A stretch of DNA of 64,000 bases. Origin: Prodigiosinella aquatilis (GTDB taxonomy: Bacteria > Pseudomonadota > Gammaproteobacteria > Enterobacterales > Enterobacteriaceae). Shown one piece after another: positions 16,845 through 26,665 of the stretch. Location: contig CP128857.1 of assembly GCA_030388725.1 (NCBI GenBank), positions 2,914,001 through 2,978,000 on the forward strand, written 5' to 3'. Every line of letters starts with the position of its first letter. The first letter of the stretch is position 1. Both the position numbers and the translations under genes were made by a program. The notes under the pieces were generated by a model that saw nothing but the letters and a program-made list of their open reading frames with translations, was not told the DNA's origin and ran no database searches.

Positions 16845-18161
16845 CTATCCCAACCGTCCCGAGGCACGAGCCAGAGCAATATCAAAGATATGCGAAGCTT
16901 CTTCCAGTTGCGAATCACTGGTGACCAGCGGTGCCAGAAAACGAATGGTATTACGGTATACCCCACATTTAATCAGTAACAGCCCTTCCTGACAGGCATA
17001 ATCCAGAATTTTCTGCGCCAATGTGGCATCCGGTTTACGGCTATCTGGATCGACTATTTCGGCAGCCAGCATAAAGCCCGTACCGCGCACGTCACCGATG
17101 CAGGCATACTTTTCCGCCAGTTGCTGCAATCTGGCCCACAGTTGCTGCCCCAGCGTATTTGCCCGAACCAGCAACGTCCCTTCTTCCATCAGATCCAACA
17201 CCGCCAGCGCAGCGGCGCAGGCCAGGGCGTTACCACCATAAGTACCGCCCAACCCGCCTGGCAGAGCGGCATCCATTATATCGCCGCGACCCATCACACC
17301 AGAAATCGGTAATCCGCCGCCAAGACTTTTGGCAACCGTGATCAAATCAGGCACGATGCCGCTGTGCTCATAGCCAAACATTTTTCCGGTGCGGCCAAAA
17401 CCACTCTGGATCTCATCACAAATCAATACGATACCGTGCTGCTGGGTCAATTGCCGCAGCGCCTGCATAAAATGAGGTGATGCGGGCAAAAAACCACCGT
17501 CCCCTTGTATCGGTTCGATAATTATCGCTGCGACCCGCTCCGTCTGAATTTGTGTGACAAACAGCGACTCCAGCGCCGCCAGACAGGTGGTTTCACTGAT
17601 GCCATGGAAGGTATTGGGAAATGGAACCCGATAGATATCTCCGGGGAACGGGCCGAAATTCTGTTTGTAGGGCTGACTCATGCCGGTGAGCGCGATACCT
17701 AGCGATGTTCGGCCATGAAAAGCGCCGTCAAAAGCTATCACACCACTGCGCCCAGTATAGGCTCGGGCTATTTTCACCGCATTTTCCACAGCTTCAGCAC
17801 CGCTGGTAAAAAATACGCTTTTATACGCCACATCGCTGCCTATCAACTGATTCAGCCGCCGTGCCAATTCAATGTAACCGGGGTACGCCGCCACCTGGAA
17901 GCAGACATGAGAAACCTGCTGGAGCTGTTGCTGTACCGCAGACACCACCGCCGGGTGATTATGGCCCACATTCAAGACGCCGATTCCGGCGACAAAATCG
18001 AGATAACGATTACCTTCGATATCCCAGACCTCGGCCCCTTTTCCTTTGGCGATAACCAATGGATGTGCGGTAACAACACCTCGCGGAATATGCTCTACGC
18101 GGGAATCAAATAAAAGGGTGTTATCAGCAAATACCTGCTGTTCAGCCATAAATTTCTGCAT
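16845..18161 (-). CDS. gabT: Class III aminotransferase, 4-aminobutyrate transaminase type
   Basis: 438 residues from the ATG at 18161, preceded by GAGGAGG with 8-nt spacing; the longer reading to 18227 has no such site. Conserved blocks are FTSGAEAVENAVKIARAYTG, the PLP-region ICDEIQSGFGRTGK, and the lysine in VAKSLGGGLPISG. It resembles GabT/PuuE, which transfer the amino group of 4-aminobutyrate to 2-oxoglutarate, giving succinate semialdehyde. A related omega-amino acid could be the substrate. It lies 175 bp after the reductase gene of the cluster and may also have its own promoter in that gap. Confidence 0.85.
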   Translation of the reverse strand: MQKFMAEQQVFADNTLLFDSRVEHIPRGVVTAHPLVIAKGKGAEVWDIEGNRYLDFVAGIGVLNVGHNHPAVVSAVQQQLQQVSHVCFQVAAYPGYIELARRLNQLIGSDVAYKSVFFTSGAEAVENAVKIARAYTGRSGVIAFDGAFHGRTSLGIALTGMSQPYKQNFGPFPGDIYRVPFPNTFHGISETTCLAALESLFVTQIQTERVAAIIIEPIQGDGGFLPASPHFMQALRQLTQQHGIVLICDEIQSGFGRTGKMFGYEHSGIVPDLITVAKSLGGGLPISGVMGRGDIMDAALPGGLGGTYGGNALACAAALAVLDLMEEGTLLVRANTLGQQLWARLQQLAEKYACIGDVRGTGFMLAAEIVDPDSRKPDATLAQKILDYACQEGLLLIKCGVYRNTIRFLAPLVTSDSQLEEASHIFDIALARASGRLG

Positions 18162-18336
18162 TGCGTTACCTCCTCGACGAGAAAATATCTGCGCTGATGT
18201 AATGTAATAAGCGCATTCTGCTGACAATCGGAATCACCGTATCAATAGCATGGAGTATTGAGTTAATGGGTATTGCGTAAGTTACATTTCAGAGCACATT
18301 GCACGAATGGAAGCGCCGACAATGGCAGATCAACGG

Positions 18337-19263
18337 CTAATATCCCTGTTGCCGGTCAATCAGCCCAATCATCGTTTCACCTCGTTCAAAACGGGCGATA
18401 TTCTCCAGCAATGCCGCAACCGCTCCTTCAGCCTGAGTCTGACTGGCGATATGAGGCGTCAGCCATAATGCCGGGTGGGACCAAAAAGGATGTGTGGCCG
18501 GCAAGGGTTCAGGATCCGTCACATCTACCACTGCTGCGCGTAAATGGTGGCTATCCAGCGCCCGCAATAAGTCTTGATGATCAAGCTGTGCCCCCCTTCC
18601 CACCTGAACCAGCGCCGCCCCCTGCGGAAGCTGTGCAAATAGTCGGGTATTCAGCATGCCAGTCGTCGTGGGTGTTAATGGCAGCAGGCAAACTAAAATA
18701 TCGGTACGCGCCAGAAACATGTCGAGTTCAGCTTCACCATACCAGCAGCGCACACCCGGTAACGCCTTAGGCGTACGGCTCCAACCCCCACAGTCAAAAC
18801 CAAACTGTTGCAACTGCGCCAGCACCGCTTTTCCCAGTGTGCCCAGCCCCATCACGCCGATGCGGCGTTGCGGCGCAGGGATCAGTTGATGCCCTTGCCA
18901 GCGAGCTTCACGTTGTTGTTGCAGATAGCACGGCATGTCACGGTGCAATCCTAAAACGGCAAACGTGACATATTCCACCATCCCACGGGTAATGCCCGGT
19001 TCAACCATACGCACCACCGACAATGATTGCGGCAATCTGCGAAAATCAAATTGATCGGCTCCCGCCCCCACTGAAAACAGCACGTTGAGATTCGGTAAAC
19101 TCGCCATCAATTCTGCTGGCGCATCCCAAGCCACCAGATACTCCACCGCTGCGGGATCCGGTATCTCCGGCCACTGACGAAAGATCGCCGTTGGCTGTTG
19201 TTGGGCAATCAGCGCCGCCCATTGTTGTCCACGCCCCGGCGTGGATTTAAACAGAATGTTCAT
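18337..19263 (-). CDS. GhrA-like 2-hydroxyacid dehydrogenase (glyoxylate/hydroxypyruvate reductase type)
   Basis: 308 residues from the ATG at 19263, which shares one base with the stop of the preceding GNAT gene (TGATG). The N-terminus MNILFKSTPGRGQQWAALI is family-like. The NAD(P)-binding motif GVMGLGTLGKAVLAQL is at about 141-156, and HPFWSHPALWLTPHIASQT near 275-290 carries the catalytic His. It should reduce a 2-oxo acid to the hydroxy acid or the reverse. In the cluster it could handle an oxo acid released by one of the FAD oxidases, but that is inference. Confidence 0.85.
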   Translation of the reverse strand: MNILFKSTPGRGQQWAALIAQQQPTAIFRQWPEIPDPAAVEYLVAWDAPAELMASLPNLNVLFSVGAGADQFDFRRLPQSLSVVRMVEPGITRGMVEYVTFAVLGLHRDMPCYLQQQREARWQGHQLIPAPQRRIGVMGLGTLGKAVLAQLQQFGFDCGGWSRTPKALPGVRCWYGEAELDMFLARTDILVCLLPLTPTTTGMLNTRLFAQLPQGAALVQVGRGAQLDHQDLLRALDSHHLRAAVVDVTDPEPLPATHPFWSHPALWLTPHIASQTQAEGAVAALLENIARFERGETMIGLIDRQQGY

Positions 19264-20108
19264 CAGGCCAGCGCCTGCGTCATCAGAGCAAAGGCACTCA
19301 TGCCAGCCGGTGTCGGTTGCCAGGGCGTACCACGGATCATCATCACCGGCGCATCCACCTGTTGCAGGCCGCAATCCCTTAACCAACTTCCCAGACCTAA
19401 TGTTGGATCGCTGTCGATGCGCACAAATTCCCCGCGCCGTGATGACATCAAAGCACTGATCAGTTGTTGCGCCGCCATCGCACTATCAGCGATAACGGGG
19501 CCGATCACGCATCCGCGGCCGAAATGGTGTATGGCCGCGAACCCCACGGTTTTGCCATCCTGCACCAGCATTATCACTCTGGCCGTCGCCAACAAATGCT
19601 CAAACAGCGCCGGGCGATACAACCCATGAGCTTGCTGATCCAACGAGGTCAACAACGCCATGTCATCGGGCAACGCCAGACGTAATTGCTGGCCTGGCAG
19701 CAGTGGGATCGCCGCTATTGGCCTCAGTCGCGAACATTGATACTGGTGAATTTCTCCAGTGGCGGCGAATCCCAGCCTGGCATAGAGTCCCTGACCCGCG
19801 ACGGTCGCATGCAGACGGACATTGCATCCCGCTAACCCATCCAGCAATCCTTCCATCAGCAAACGTCCGATCCCCTGCCCTTGCCGTGCCTTATCCACCA
19901 CCACCAGACCGATAGTCGCCCACTCATGCCCCCAGCGCCAGCACAGTGCGGTGCCGACGGGTTGACCATCCGCTTCCATCATCAGACCCGTACCAAGCTT
20001 CAGCGCATCCCGCCAGTCTTCCCGGCGATGCGGCCAATCCATCTGTTGTGTTAACATCCAACCACAGTCAGCATCTGCGGTAGTCATCGTGCGTAATCTC
20101 AGACTCAT
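19263..20108 (-). CDS. Tandem GNAT acetyltransferase
   Basis: 281 residues, about twice a single GNAT domain. The N-terminal copy (about 1-140) has the acetyl-CoA loop KARQGQGIGRLLMEGLL near 70-90; the C-terminal half (about 150-281) is GNAT-like but lacks a clear Q/RxxGxG/A loop, so it may be a non-catalytic fold copy. It starts 7 bp after the FAD oxidase and overlaps the reductase gene by one base, so it is part of the operon. It may acetylate the imported amine or an intermediate; the substrate is unknown. Confidence 0.8.
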   Translation of the reverse strand: MSLRLRTMTTADADCGWMLTQQMDWPHRREDWRDALKLGTGLMMEADGQPVGTALCWRWGHEWATIGLVVVDKARQGQGIGRLLMEGLLDGLAGCNVRLHATVAGQGLYARLGFAATGEIHQYQCSRLRPIAAIPLLPGQQLRLALPDDMALLTSLDQQAHGLYRPALFEHLLATARVIMLVQDGKTVGFAAIHHFGRGCVIGPVIADSAMAAQQLISALMSSRRGEFVRIDSDPTLGLGSWLRDCGLQQVDAPVMMIRGTPWQPTPAGMSAFALMTQALA

Positions 20109-20115
20109 TTTTCCC

Positions 20116-21447
20116 TCACATCATGCCCGGCACATCAAGCCCGGAACCATCCACCAGTCGTGAATAACGAAACGGGGTCGGGTCAACAATCGGCGTATCA
20201 CCCGCGATCAAGTCGGCTGCCAGACGTCCGGCACCGGGACCGATACCAAAACCATGAGCACTGTAACCAGCCGACAGTAACAGACCCGGCAATTTTTCCA
20301 CCGGAGAAATAACCGGAATGGCGTCCGGCGTGCTGTCGATCATCCCGCCCCAGGCTTGTACCGCTCGCACGGCAGCCAACGCCGGATACTCTTTCCGCAT
20401 CGCCGCCAGACCTTCCTGCACCATCGACATATCCGCTGCCGGATCAAGGATACGTACATTTTCAAACGGTGAACGTGCATCAAATTGCCAGGACGCGACA
20501 GTTTCCGGGCCAGTGAAGAACGGCTTGAACCCGATACGGAGTGAAAGATTTTTGCGGCGCGACTTGAATGTTGGATAGAACTGCCGGGCATAGCGCAAGC
20601 TCTGGATGCCCGGTTCCAATCTTCCCCGACCAGAAACGGAGACCGTATAGCTGCCATCCATCTGTGGTCGACAGGCAAATGCGGCGGTATAGAAAGGCAT
20701 GCTGATCACTTGTTCAATCGGCGCGGTACGAAACGCGGTTCCGATAACATTACCCAATGGCAGTTCGATACCATGACGGCGGCAGAACATCGAGGTCCAC
20801 ACGCCACCCGCACAAATCACACGGGTCGTTTTAACCAGCCCGCGTTCCGTCCACACTCCACTTACCTTGCCTGCGGAAATATCCAGCCCGCGCACTGCGC
20901 ACTGCTGGATAACATCGGCACCCAGACGTTGTGCGGCGATCACCAGTCCGGCACAGGCCAGCGCGGGTTCAGCATGACCATCCATCGGCGATGATACGCC
21001 CCCCAACCAACGGGTGGTGCTGCCCGGCGTCATGGCTTTGGCCTGCTCAGCGGTCAGGATATCGCTGCGCACACCATAGGCTTTAGCCATTTGCCCCCAA
21101 CGATCCCAGGCATCAATCTCCGTCTGATCCTGCGTGGCATACAGTAAACCGGAGCGACGGAATCCCAGTTCCTCGCCGGTTTCATGCTGTATTTCTTCCC
21201 AACGCTGCAAAGCATAAATAATTAACGGCAACTCCCGCTCATCCCGGTTCTGCTGTCGACACCAGCCCCAGTTACGGCTGGACTGCTCCGCCCCGACCAA
21301 CCCTTTCTCCAGCAGCAAGACACTGATCCCTTTTTTTGCCAGTTCGTACGTCGCTGCGGCACCGGCAATGCCGGCACCCATCACCACCACATCCACTGCT
21401 TCCGGTAAGTGACCGCTATCCTGAACATATCTGATCGGTGCTGGCAT
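20116..21447 (-). CDS. FAD-dependent amino-acid/amine oxidoreductase (DadA/glycine-oxidase type)
   Basis: 443 residues, start preceded by GAGGAAAACAG. The dinucleotide-binding motif is VVVMGAGIAGAAATYELAKKG at about 20-40 with the GxGxxG signature, followed by the FAD contact EQSSRNWGW. Near the C-terminus, AGYSAHGFGIGPGAG closes the FAD site, as in D-amino-acid dehydrogenases and sarcosine or glycine oxidases. It likely oxidises a secondary or primary amine next to a carboxylate to an imine or oxo acid. It sits 87 bp after the ABC ATPase gene and 7 bp before the GNAT gene. Confidence 0.85.
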   Translation of the reverse strand: MPAPIRYVQDSGHLPEAVDVVVMGAGIAGAAATYELAKKGISVLLLEKGLVGAEQSSRNWGWCRQQNRDERELPLIIYALQRWEEIQHETGEELGFRRSGLLYATQDQTEIDAWDRWGQMAKAYGVRSDILTAEQAKAMTPGSTTRWLGGVSSPMDGHAEPALACAGLVIAAQRLGADVIQQCAVRGLDISAGKVSGVWTERGLVKTTRVICAGGVWTSMFCRRHGIELPLGNVIGTAFRTAPIEQVISMPFYTAAFACRPQMDGSYTVSVSGRGRLEPGIQSLRYARQFYPTFKSRRKNLSLRIGFKPFFTGPETVASWQFDARSPFENVRILDPAADMSMVQEGLAAMRKEYPALAAVRAVQAWGGMIDSTPDAIPVISPVEKLPGLLLSAGYSAHGFGIGPGAGRLAADLIAGDTPIVDPTPFRYSRLVDGSGLDVPGMM

Positions 21448-21534
21448 CTGTTTTCCTCTGTTTAACCGTATGTTGTCGTATTATCTTGCCCGGTATACGA
21501 GCTTATTGCTGCAAGGTAGTGGTGTCATCCGACA

Positions 21535-23211
21535 CTATTCCGCTTTTAAAATCTCGATAGGCAGTGCTTCATGCTCTTCCAGCCAGCCTTGCCGTAATTC
21601 CGGCACCGCCCGTTTCAATCGTTCATAATACAAATCAGTCGAGGGTTTATCGTAATCGGCCCGCGCGACCTGTGTCACCTTACGGCCTCCTTGCATGACA
21701 ATAATCTCATCGCACACGGCACGTACCGCATGCAGATCGTGGCTGATAAATATCACCGTCAATCCGAGTTCCCGGCGCAGGTCGGTAATTAAATCCAGGA
21801 TGGCGGCGGCGACCACCGTATCCAGCGCCGAGGTAACCTCATCACACAAAATCAGATCGGGTTCGGCGGCCAGCGCCCGCGCCAGATTAACCCGCTGTTT
21901 CTGACCACCGGACAGCGCAGCGGGACAGCGATGCAACACATCATGCGGCAGTTTAACCAGATCGAGTAATTGCCGCATCCGCCGTTCCAGCGCCGCGCCG
22001 CACAGTCCGTGAAACAGCATCAACGGGCGTTTGATAATGGTGCCAATGGCGTGGGCCGGATTCAGCGCCGTATCCGCCATCTGGAATACATACTGGATAC
22101 GCCGCAGCTCATCCGGTGAACGTTGCGACAAGCTGGCGGCAATATAGTGACCATTAAACAGAATGTGACCGTCACCCGGCACGTTGATGCCGGCAATCGC
22201 ATGCGCCAACGTGGTTTTCCCCGATCCGGACTCACCGATTATCCCCAGAGCCTGACCGCGATATAGCCGGAAATTAAAATCGTCCAGTATTTTGACCCGT
22301 GGCTGCCCATCTGCCCCCTTTGGTCCATAACCTGCTACCAAATCACGCACTTCCAGCAGCGGCTGCACCGTTGATTCTTGTGGCTGCCATACGCTTTCAC
22401 GTTGATGTTGTCGGGCCGCCGCCAGCAAGGCGCGGGTATATTCCGCCTGCGGTGCCGTCAGCAGTTGGTTGGTGGTGCCATATTCCGCGATATTGCCATT
22501 GAGCAAGACCAGAATACGGTCTGCCATCTGGGCTACCACCGCCAGATCGTGACTGACGTAAATCGCCGTCATGCCGCGCTGACGCACCACACGCCGGAAC
22601 ACTTTCAGTACCTCCACTTGCGTGGTGACATCCAGCGCGGTGGTGGGTTCATCCAGAATTACCACTTCCGGGTCGCTCATTAAGGCCATCGCCGTCATCA
22701 ACCGCTGCAACTGACCACCGGACACTTGATGTGGATAGCGCTGACCAATACTTTCCGGTTCAGGCAGCGCCAAATCGCGGAACAGCGTCTGTGCTTTGGC
22801 CTGTGCCTCTTTACGCCGCATCAAACCATGGATCAGTACCGGCTCAATGACCTGTTCCATAATGCGCATCGCCGGATTAAACGCCGCGGCGGCGCTCTGG
22901 GGAATATAGGCCACCCGATTGCCACGAAACTGACATAACCGGGATGGCGTCAACGAGCGGACATCCGTACCGGCAACGTGAATGTTACCGTCGGCAATCC
23001 GACAACCGTGACGGGCATAGCCCATCAACGCCAGTGCGATGGTGGTTTTGCCGGAACCGGATTCACCAATCAGCGCCAGCACTTCGCCTTTCTGTACCGT
23101 AAAGCGAATATCGGAGACCAGATTCACCTCCTGTCCCTCATCAGTCTGAGCGACAATACGCAGGTTCTCTACCGAAACCAGCGGCCGCGCTGTATGCGCT
23201 GTCACGTTCAT
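21535..23211 (-). CDS. Dipeptide/opine-type ABC transporter, fused double ATP-binding subunit
   Basis: 558 residues with two complete ATPase domains in one chain, like YejF or GsiA. The first has Walker A GESGSGKTT near 50 and signature VSGGQLQRL near 165; the second has the same Walker A near 325 and LSGGQKQRV near 435. It powers the importer formed with the two permeases and binding protein upstream. It overlaps the second permease gene by four bases (ATGA). The class carries oligopeptides, glutathione, opines or similar conjugates. Confidence 0.93.
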   Translation of the reverse strand: MNVTAHTARPLVSVENLRIVAQTDEGQEVNLVSDIRFTVQKGEVLALIGESGSGKTTIALALMGYARHGCRIADGNIHVAGTDVRSLTPSRLCQFRGNRVAYIPQSAAAAFNPAMRIMEQVIEPVLIHGLMRRKEAQAKAQTLFRDLALPEPESIGQRYPHQVSGGQLQRLMTAMALMSDPEVVILDEPTTALDVTTQVEVLKVFRRVVRQRGMTAIYVSHDLAVVAQMADRILVLLNGNIAEYGTTNQLLTAPQAEYTRALLAAARQHQRESVWQPQESTVQPLLEVRDLVAGYGPKGADGQPRVKILDDFNFRLYRGQALGIIGESGSGKTTLAHAIAGINVPGDGHILFNGHYIAASLSQRSPDELRRIQYVFQMADTALNPAHAIGTIIKRPLMLFHGLCGAALERRMRQLLDLVKLPHDVLHRCPAALSGGQKQRVNLARALAAEPDLILCDEVTSALDTVVAAAILDLITDLRRELGLTVIFISHDLHAVRAVCDEIIVMQGGRKVTQVARADYDKPSTDLYYERLKRAVPELRQGWLEEHEALPIEILKAE

Positions 23212-24059
23212 GCACTCCCCCTGGCCAGCGTAAGTGGACGCCGCGTTTGCAGACTGTCAATAAACAGGCTGACGCCGATGGTCAGGCTGGCGATAGCGAT
23301 GGCCGGCATCAGCACCGCCGGAGCGCCATCAAACAACCCTTGCATGTTTTCCCGTACCAGCGTACCCCAGTCGGCATAAGGTGGCTGCACGCCCAGCCCG
23401 AGGAAACTCAAGCCACTGAGTAGCAGGACGATATAGACAAATCGCAGACCCAGATCAGTCAGCATCGGGTGCAGCATATTCGGCAGGATATCGTGTACGG
23501 CAATATACCAGCGACTTTCGCCGCGCAAGCGGGCCACCTGTACATAGTCCATTGAGCGCAGACTACCGGCTATCGCGTAGGCAATACGATAAGCGCCGGG
23601 CCAGTAAGTCACCACCGCAGTGAGAATCAGCATTGGTAGTGACGATCCAAACACCGCGACCATCATCAAGGCCAGAATCTTGCCGGGCATAATCAGCAAC
23701 GCATCATTGATGCGGCCAATCACTTCCTCCAGCCAGCGCCCTGCCAATGCGGCAAACAACGCCAGCGTCGTTCCCAGCAGGCTTGCCAGCAATGCGGCCG
23801 TCAGCGCCAGTCCGAGGGTATAACGCGCGCCATACAGAATTCGGCTCAGCATATCCCGGCCGAGATAGTCGGTACCCAGCCAGAAGTGACGGCTGACGTC
23901 GCCGAACAGATCACCGCTGCCGATATCCTCCAGACTGTGCGGCGCCAGACTATTTCCGCACACCGCCATCAAGATCCAGAACAGGGTGATCGATAAACCC
24001 ACCCGCCCAGCGTTCGACAGTGATAAAACAAAGCGCCACGGCAACAAGAGTCGGTTCAT
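23208..24059 (-). CDS. ABC transporter permease, DppC type
   Basis: 283 residues from the ATG at 24059, which overlaps the stop of the first permease (TGATG) and has GGAGGGG upstream. About six hydrophobic helices; the EAA-type cytoplasmic loop is in the YVQVARLRGESRW region near 175-190, followed by ILPNMLHP. It forms the membrane channel with the adjacent DppB-type subunit. Loop and family features fit peptide/nickel/opine importers. Confidence 0.92.
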   Translation of the reverse strand: MNRLLLPWRFVLSLSNAGRVGLSITLFWILMAVCGNSLAPHSLEDIGSGDLFGDVSRHFWLGTDYLGRDMLSRILYGARYTLGLALTAALLASLLGTTLALFAALAGRWLEEVIGRINDALLIMPGKILALMMVAVFGSSLPMLILTAVVTYWPGAYRIAYAIAGSLRSMDYVQVARLRGESRWYIAVHDILPNMLHPMLTDLGLRFVYIVLLLSGLSFLGLGVQPPYADWGTLVRENMQGLFDGAPAVLMPAIAIASLTIGVSLFIDSLQTRRPLTLARGSA

Positions 24060-25012
24060 CAGCCCCTCCACTTAGGATTGAACGCAATGGTGATGATATC
24101 CGCCACCAGTAACAACGACAGATAACAGACCGAGAAAAACATCACGCAGATCTGTACCACCGGCAGATCACGGTTGCTGACCGCATCCACCATCTGACTG
24201 GCCAGACCGGGATAGCTGAAAATGGTTTCAATGATCAGTACCCCGCCGAACAGATAGGACAGACTGAGCGAAACAGCATTGGCAATCGGCCCTACTGCGT
24301 TGGGTAAAGCATGACGCAGGATGGCACGCAGCGGTGAAACCCCTTTGAGCAACGTCATTTCAAGATAAGGGCTGTCCATCTGATTAATGATGGCTGAACG
24401 CGTCATCCGCGCCATTTGTGCCACCAGCACGCAACACAGGGTTATCACCGGCAGCGCGTAGGTACGTAAAAACCCCGCCAGATCCTGATTCGGCGACCCC
24501 AGAGACATAGCGGGAACCCAATGCAGCTTCACCGCAAAAATCAATACCGCTACCGTCGCCACCAGAAACTCCGGCACAGCTACTACGGACATCGTGCCGA
24601 TCACCAGTACGCGATCCAACAGAGAACCACGTTTCATGGCTGCGGTAATACCAATCACCAGCGACAATGGGACAGATACCAGCGTGGTAACGGCTGCCAG
24701 CTCAAACGTGGCCGGAATGCGTTGCGCGATCAATTGCGTGACCGGAACATTGCTGGCGAAAGAGGTGCCAAAATTCCCGTGCAATATACCGGTAATCCAC
24801 AAGATATAACGTACCGGCAAGGGCTGATCCAACCCCAGTTGCTGACGCAGCGCCGCCACGGTTTCCGGCGTGGCGGACTGACCGAGAATCATTTGGGCCG
24901 CATCCCCCGGCAACAGACTGGTGATGAAAAAAACCAGTGCCGAGATAATCAGTATCATCAACAGACCAGCGCTACAGCGCCGGGCGATCAGTGCCAACAT
25001 GTACCGGTTCAT
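24059..25012 (-). CDS. ABC transporter permease, DppB type
   Basis: 317 residues, start preceded by AAGGAG. It begins MNRYMLALIARRCSAGLLMI, with the typical DppB opening, about six membrane helices, and the family phrase LPGDAAQMILGQSATPETVA near 34-53. The EAA-type loop lies in LEMTLLKGVSPLRAILRHAL near 220-240. First permease of the importer, 15 bp after the binding protein gene. Confidence 0.92.
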   Translation of the reverse strand: MNRYMLALIARRCSAGLLMILIISALVFFITSLLPGDAAQMILGQSATPETVAALRQQLGLDQPLPVRYILWITGILHGNFGTSFASNVPVTQLIAQRIPATFELAAVTTLVSVPLSLVIGITAAMKRGSLLDRVLVIGTMSVVAVPEFLVATVAVLIFAVKLHWVPAMSLGSPNQDLAGFLRTYALPVITLCCVLVAQMARMTRSAIINQMDSPYLEMTLLKGVSPLRAILRHALPNAVGPIANAVSLSLSYLFGGVLIIETIFSYPGLASQMVDAVSNRDLPVVQICVMFFSVCYLSLLLVADIITIAFNPKWRG

Positions 25013-25027
25013 TACGCTTCTCCTTGA

Positions 25028-26632
25028 TCAGGCAGACAACCAGGCAAATTCATGGAAGCGATAGCCCATCAGCAGACCTGACGGCCAGGCCTCAATTCCT
25101 TTCACCTTACGGCTGTAACCATCAAGAGAACTGATGAACAACGGAATGAGTGTACTGTTATGGTCATAAATCAGCGTCTGCATATCGCCGTACATCTGCT
25201 TGCGTTTTGCCGTATCACGCTCACTGCGTGCTTGCATCAGCAACTGGTCAAATTGCACATTTTTCCAGCCGGATTCATTCCACGGCGCATCAGAGCGGTA
25301 AAACTGGGAGAACAGCATATCCAGCGTCGGGCGCGGATTAATGGAGCCGTAACCGATGGGATCTTTCATCCAGTGTGCTGACCAGTAGCCATCATAGGGT
25401 ACGCGTCGTACCTGCAAATTCATCCCCACCGATGTCCCAATCTGTTGTAATAACTGACCGCCTTCCACCGCCCCTTCAATATTCGGTGTGGTGACAATTT
25501 CGGCTTTGATACCTTGTAGACCAGCCTTTTTCAGATGAAAGCGGGCTTTATCCAGATCGTAGGGCCGCTGCGGCAGATCCTTGTTGTACATCGGATGCCA
25601 GGGTGGAACCGGCACATCGTTGGCAATATCGCCATAGCCCTGTAACACGGTTTTCAACAGCATTTCTCGCGGTTGCATGTACTTCATGGCCAAAACAAAA
25701 TCAGGATTGTTTCCCGGCGCACGATCAGCACGGATGATCAGATCGCTGTACATACCGGACTTACTTTCCAGAATGCCGAACTGATTGCTCTGGTTGAGGC
25801 GTTTTACATCCCGGGCCCCGATAGTCGCCACAACATGCAAGTCACCAGATAATAGTGCGTTAACACGGGCCGCCTGATCGGTCACGCCCAGCAGTTCAAC
25901 TTCATCCAGATGCGGCAGTCCCGGTTTCCAGTAATTTTTATTGCGGATCCCTACCGAACGCACACCCGGTGAAAATTCCTGACAAACATAAGGCCCCGTG
26001 CCCACGGCTTTGGTGAAGCTTTTGGTGCCGTCCTGCAGGATCAAGAATGGGCTGGTGGCAAGGATGGACGGCAAATCAAAGTTGGGCTGTACCAGCACAA
26101 TCTTTACTTCTGTCGGGTTGATCGCCGTTGCCGACTGAATCTGATCCGCCAGCTTGATAGCCACTGAACCGACTGCCGGATCTTTATGCCGCAACAGGGA
26201 ATAAACCGCATCCTGTGCTGTCAACGGTTTACCATCGTGGAACGTGACGCCGGAACGCAGTTTGAACTGCCAGACGCGACCATCGGTAGTTTCAATACTC
26301 TCGGCCAAGGCTGGCTGAGGGATCATGTGTTTATCCAGCTCGGTCAACCCATTGTAAAACATGAACTGGCGCGTGTAGTCGCCATTATTACTGCCTTTAG
26401 CCGGGTCGAGGGTATCGGTAGCCGAGGCATTGGACACTGCTGCACGCAGTTTTCCGCCGTTGACCGGGGTTTCGGCGGCGAAGCCCAGATCCGGGAAACC
26501 GAACAGCCCGGTACTCATCACCACACCAGCAGACAGCAGCTTGATGACGCCCCGCCGGGAAAACGACACATCGGTGATGGCTTGCGTCAGCGGTGAAATC
26601 TTTGCCTGGTTATTTTTATCAAATTTACTCAT
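25028..26632 (-). CDS. ABC transporter substrate-binding protein, peptide/opine family 5, Tat-type signal
   Basis: 534 residues, start preceded by GAGGGTAGACAG. The N-terminus has FSRRGVIKLLSAGVVM at about 24-39, a twin-arginine-like signal, with cleavage probably after GFAAE near residue 54. The family signature for extracellular solute-binding proteins 5 lies around ESIETTDGRVWQFKLRSGVT and FHDGKPLTAQDAVYSL near 105-145. It captures the substrate in the periplasm for the two permeases that follow. The ligand is unknown; the surrounding oxidases suggest an amine or amino-acid conjugate. Confidence 0.92.
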   Translation of the reverse strand: MSKFDKNNQAKISPLTQAITDVSFSRRGVIKLLSAGVVMSTGLFGFPDLGFAAETPVNGGKLRAAVSNASATDTLDPAKGSNNGDYTRQFMFYNGLTELDKHMIPQPALAESIETTDGRVWQFKLRSGVTFHDGKPLTAQDAVYSLLRHKDPAVGSVAIKLADQIQSATAINPTEVKIVLVQPNFDLPSILATSPFLILQDGTKSFTKAVGTGPYVCQEFSPGVRSVGIRNKNYWKPGLPHLDEVELLGVTDQAARVNALLSGDLHVVATIGARDVKRLNQSNQFGILESKSGMYSDLIIRADRAPGNNPDFVLAMKYMQPREMLLKTVLQGYGDIANDVPVPPWHPMYNKDLPQRPYDLDKARFHLKKAGLQGIKAEIVTTPNIEGAVEGGQLLQQIGTSVGMNLQVRRVPYDGYWSAHWMKDPIGYGSINPRPTLDMLFSQFYRSDAPWNESGWKNVQFDQLLMQARSERDTAKRKQMYGDMQTLIYDHNSTLIPLFISSLDGYSRKVKGIEAWPSGLLMGYRFHEFAWLSA

Positions 26633-26665
26633 CTGTCTACCCTCAAAATGATAACGTTGTAGAAC

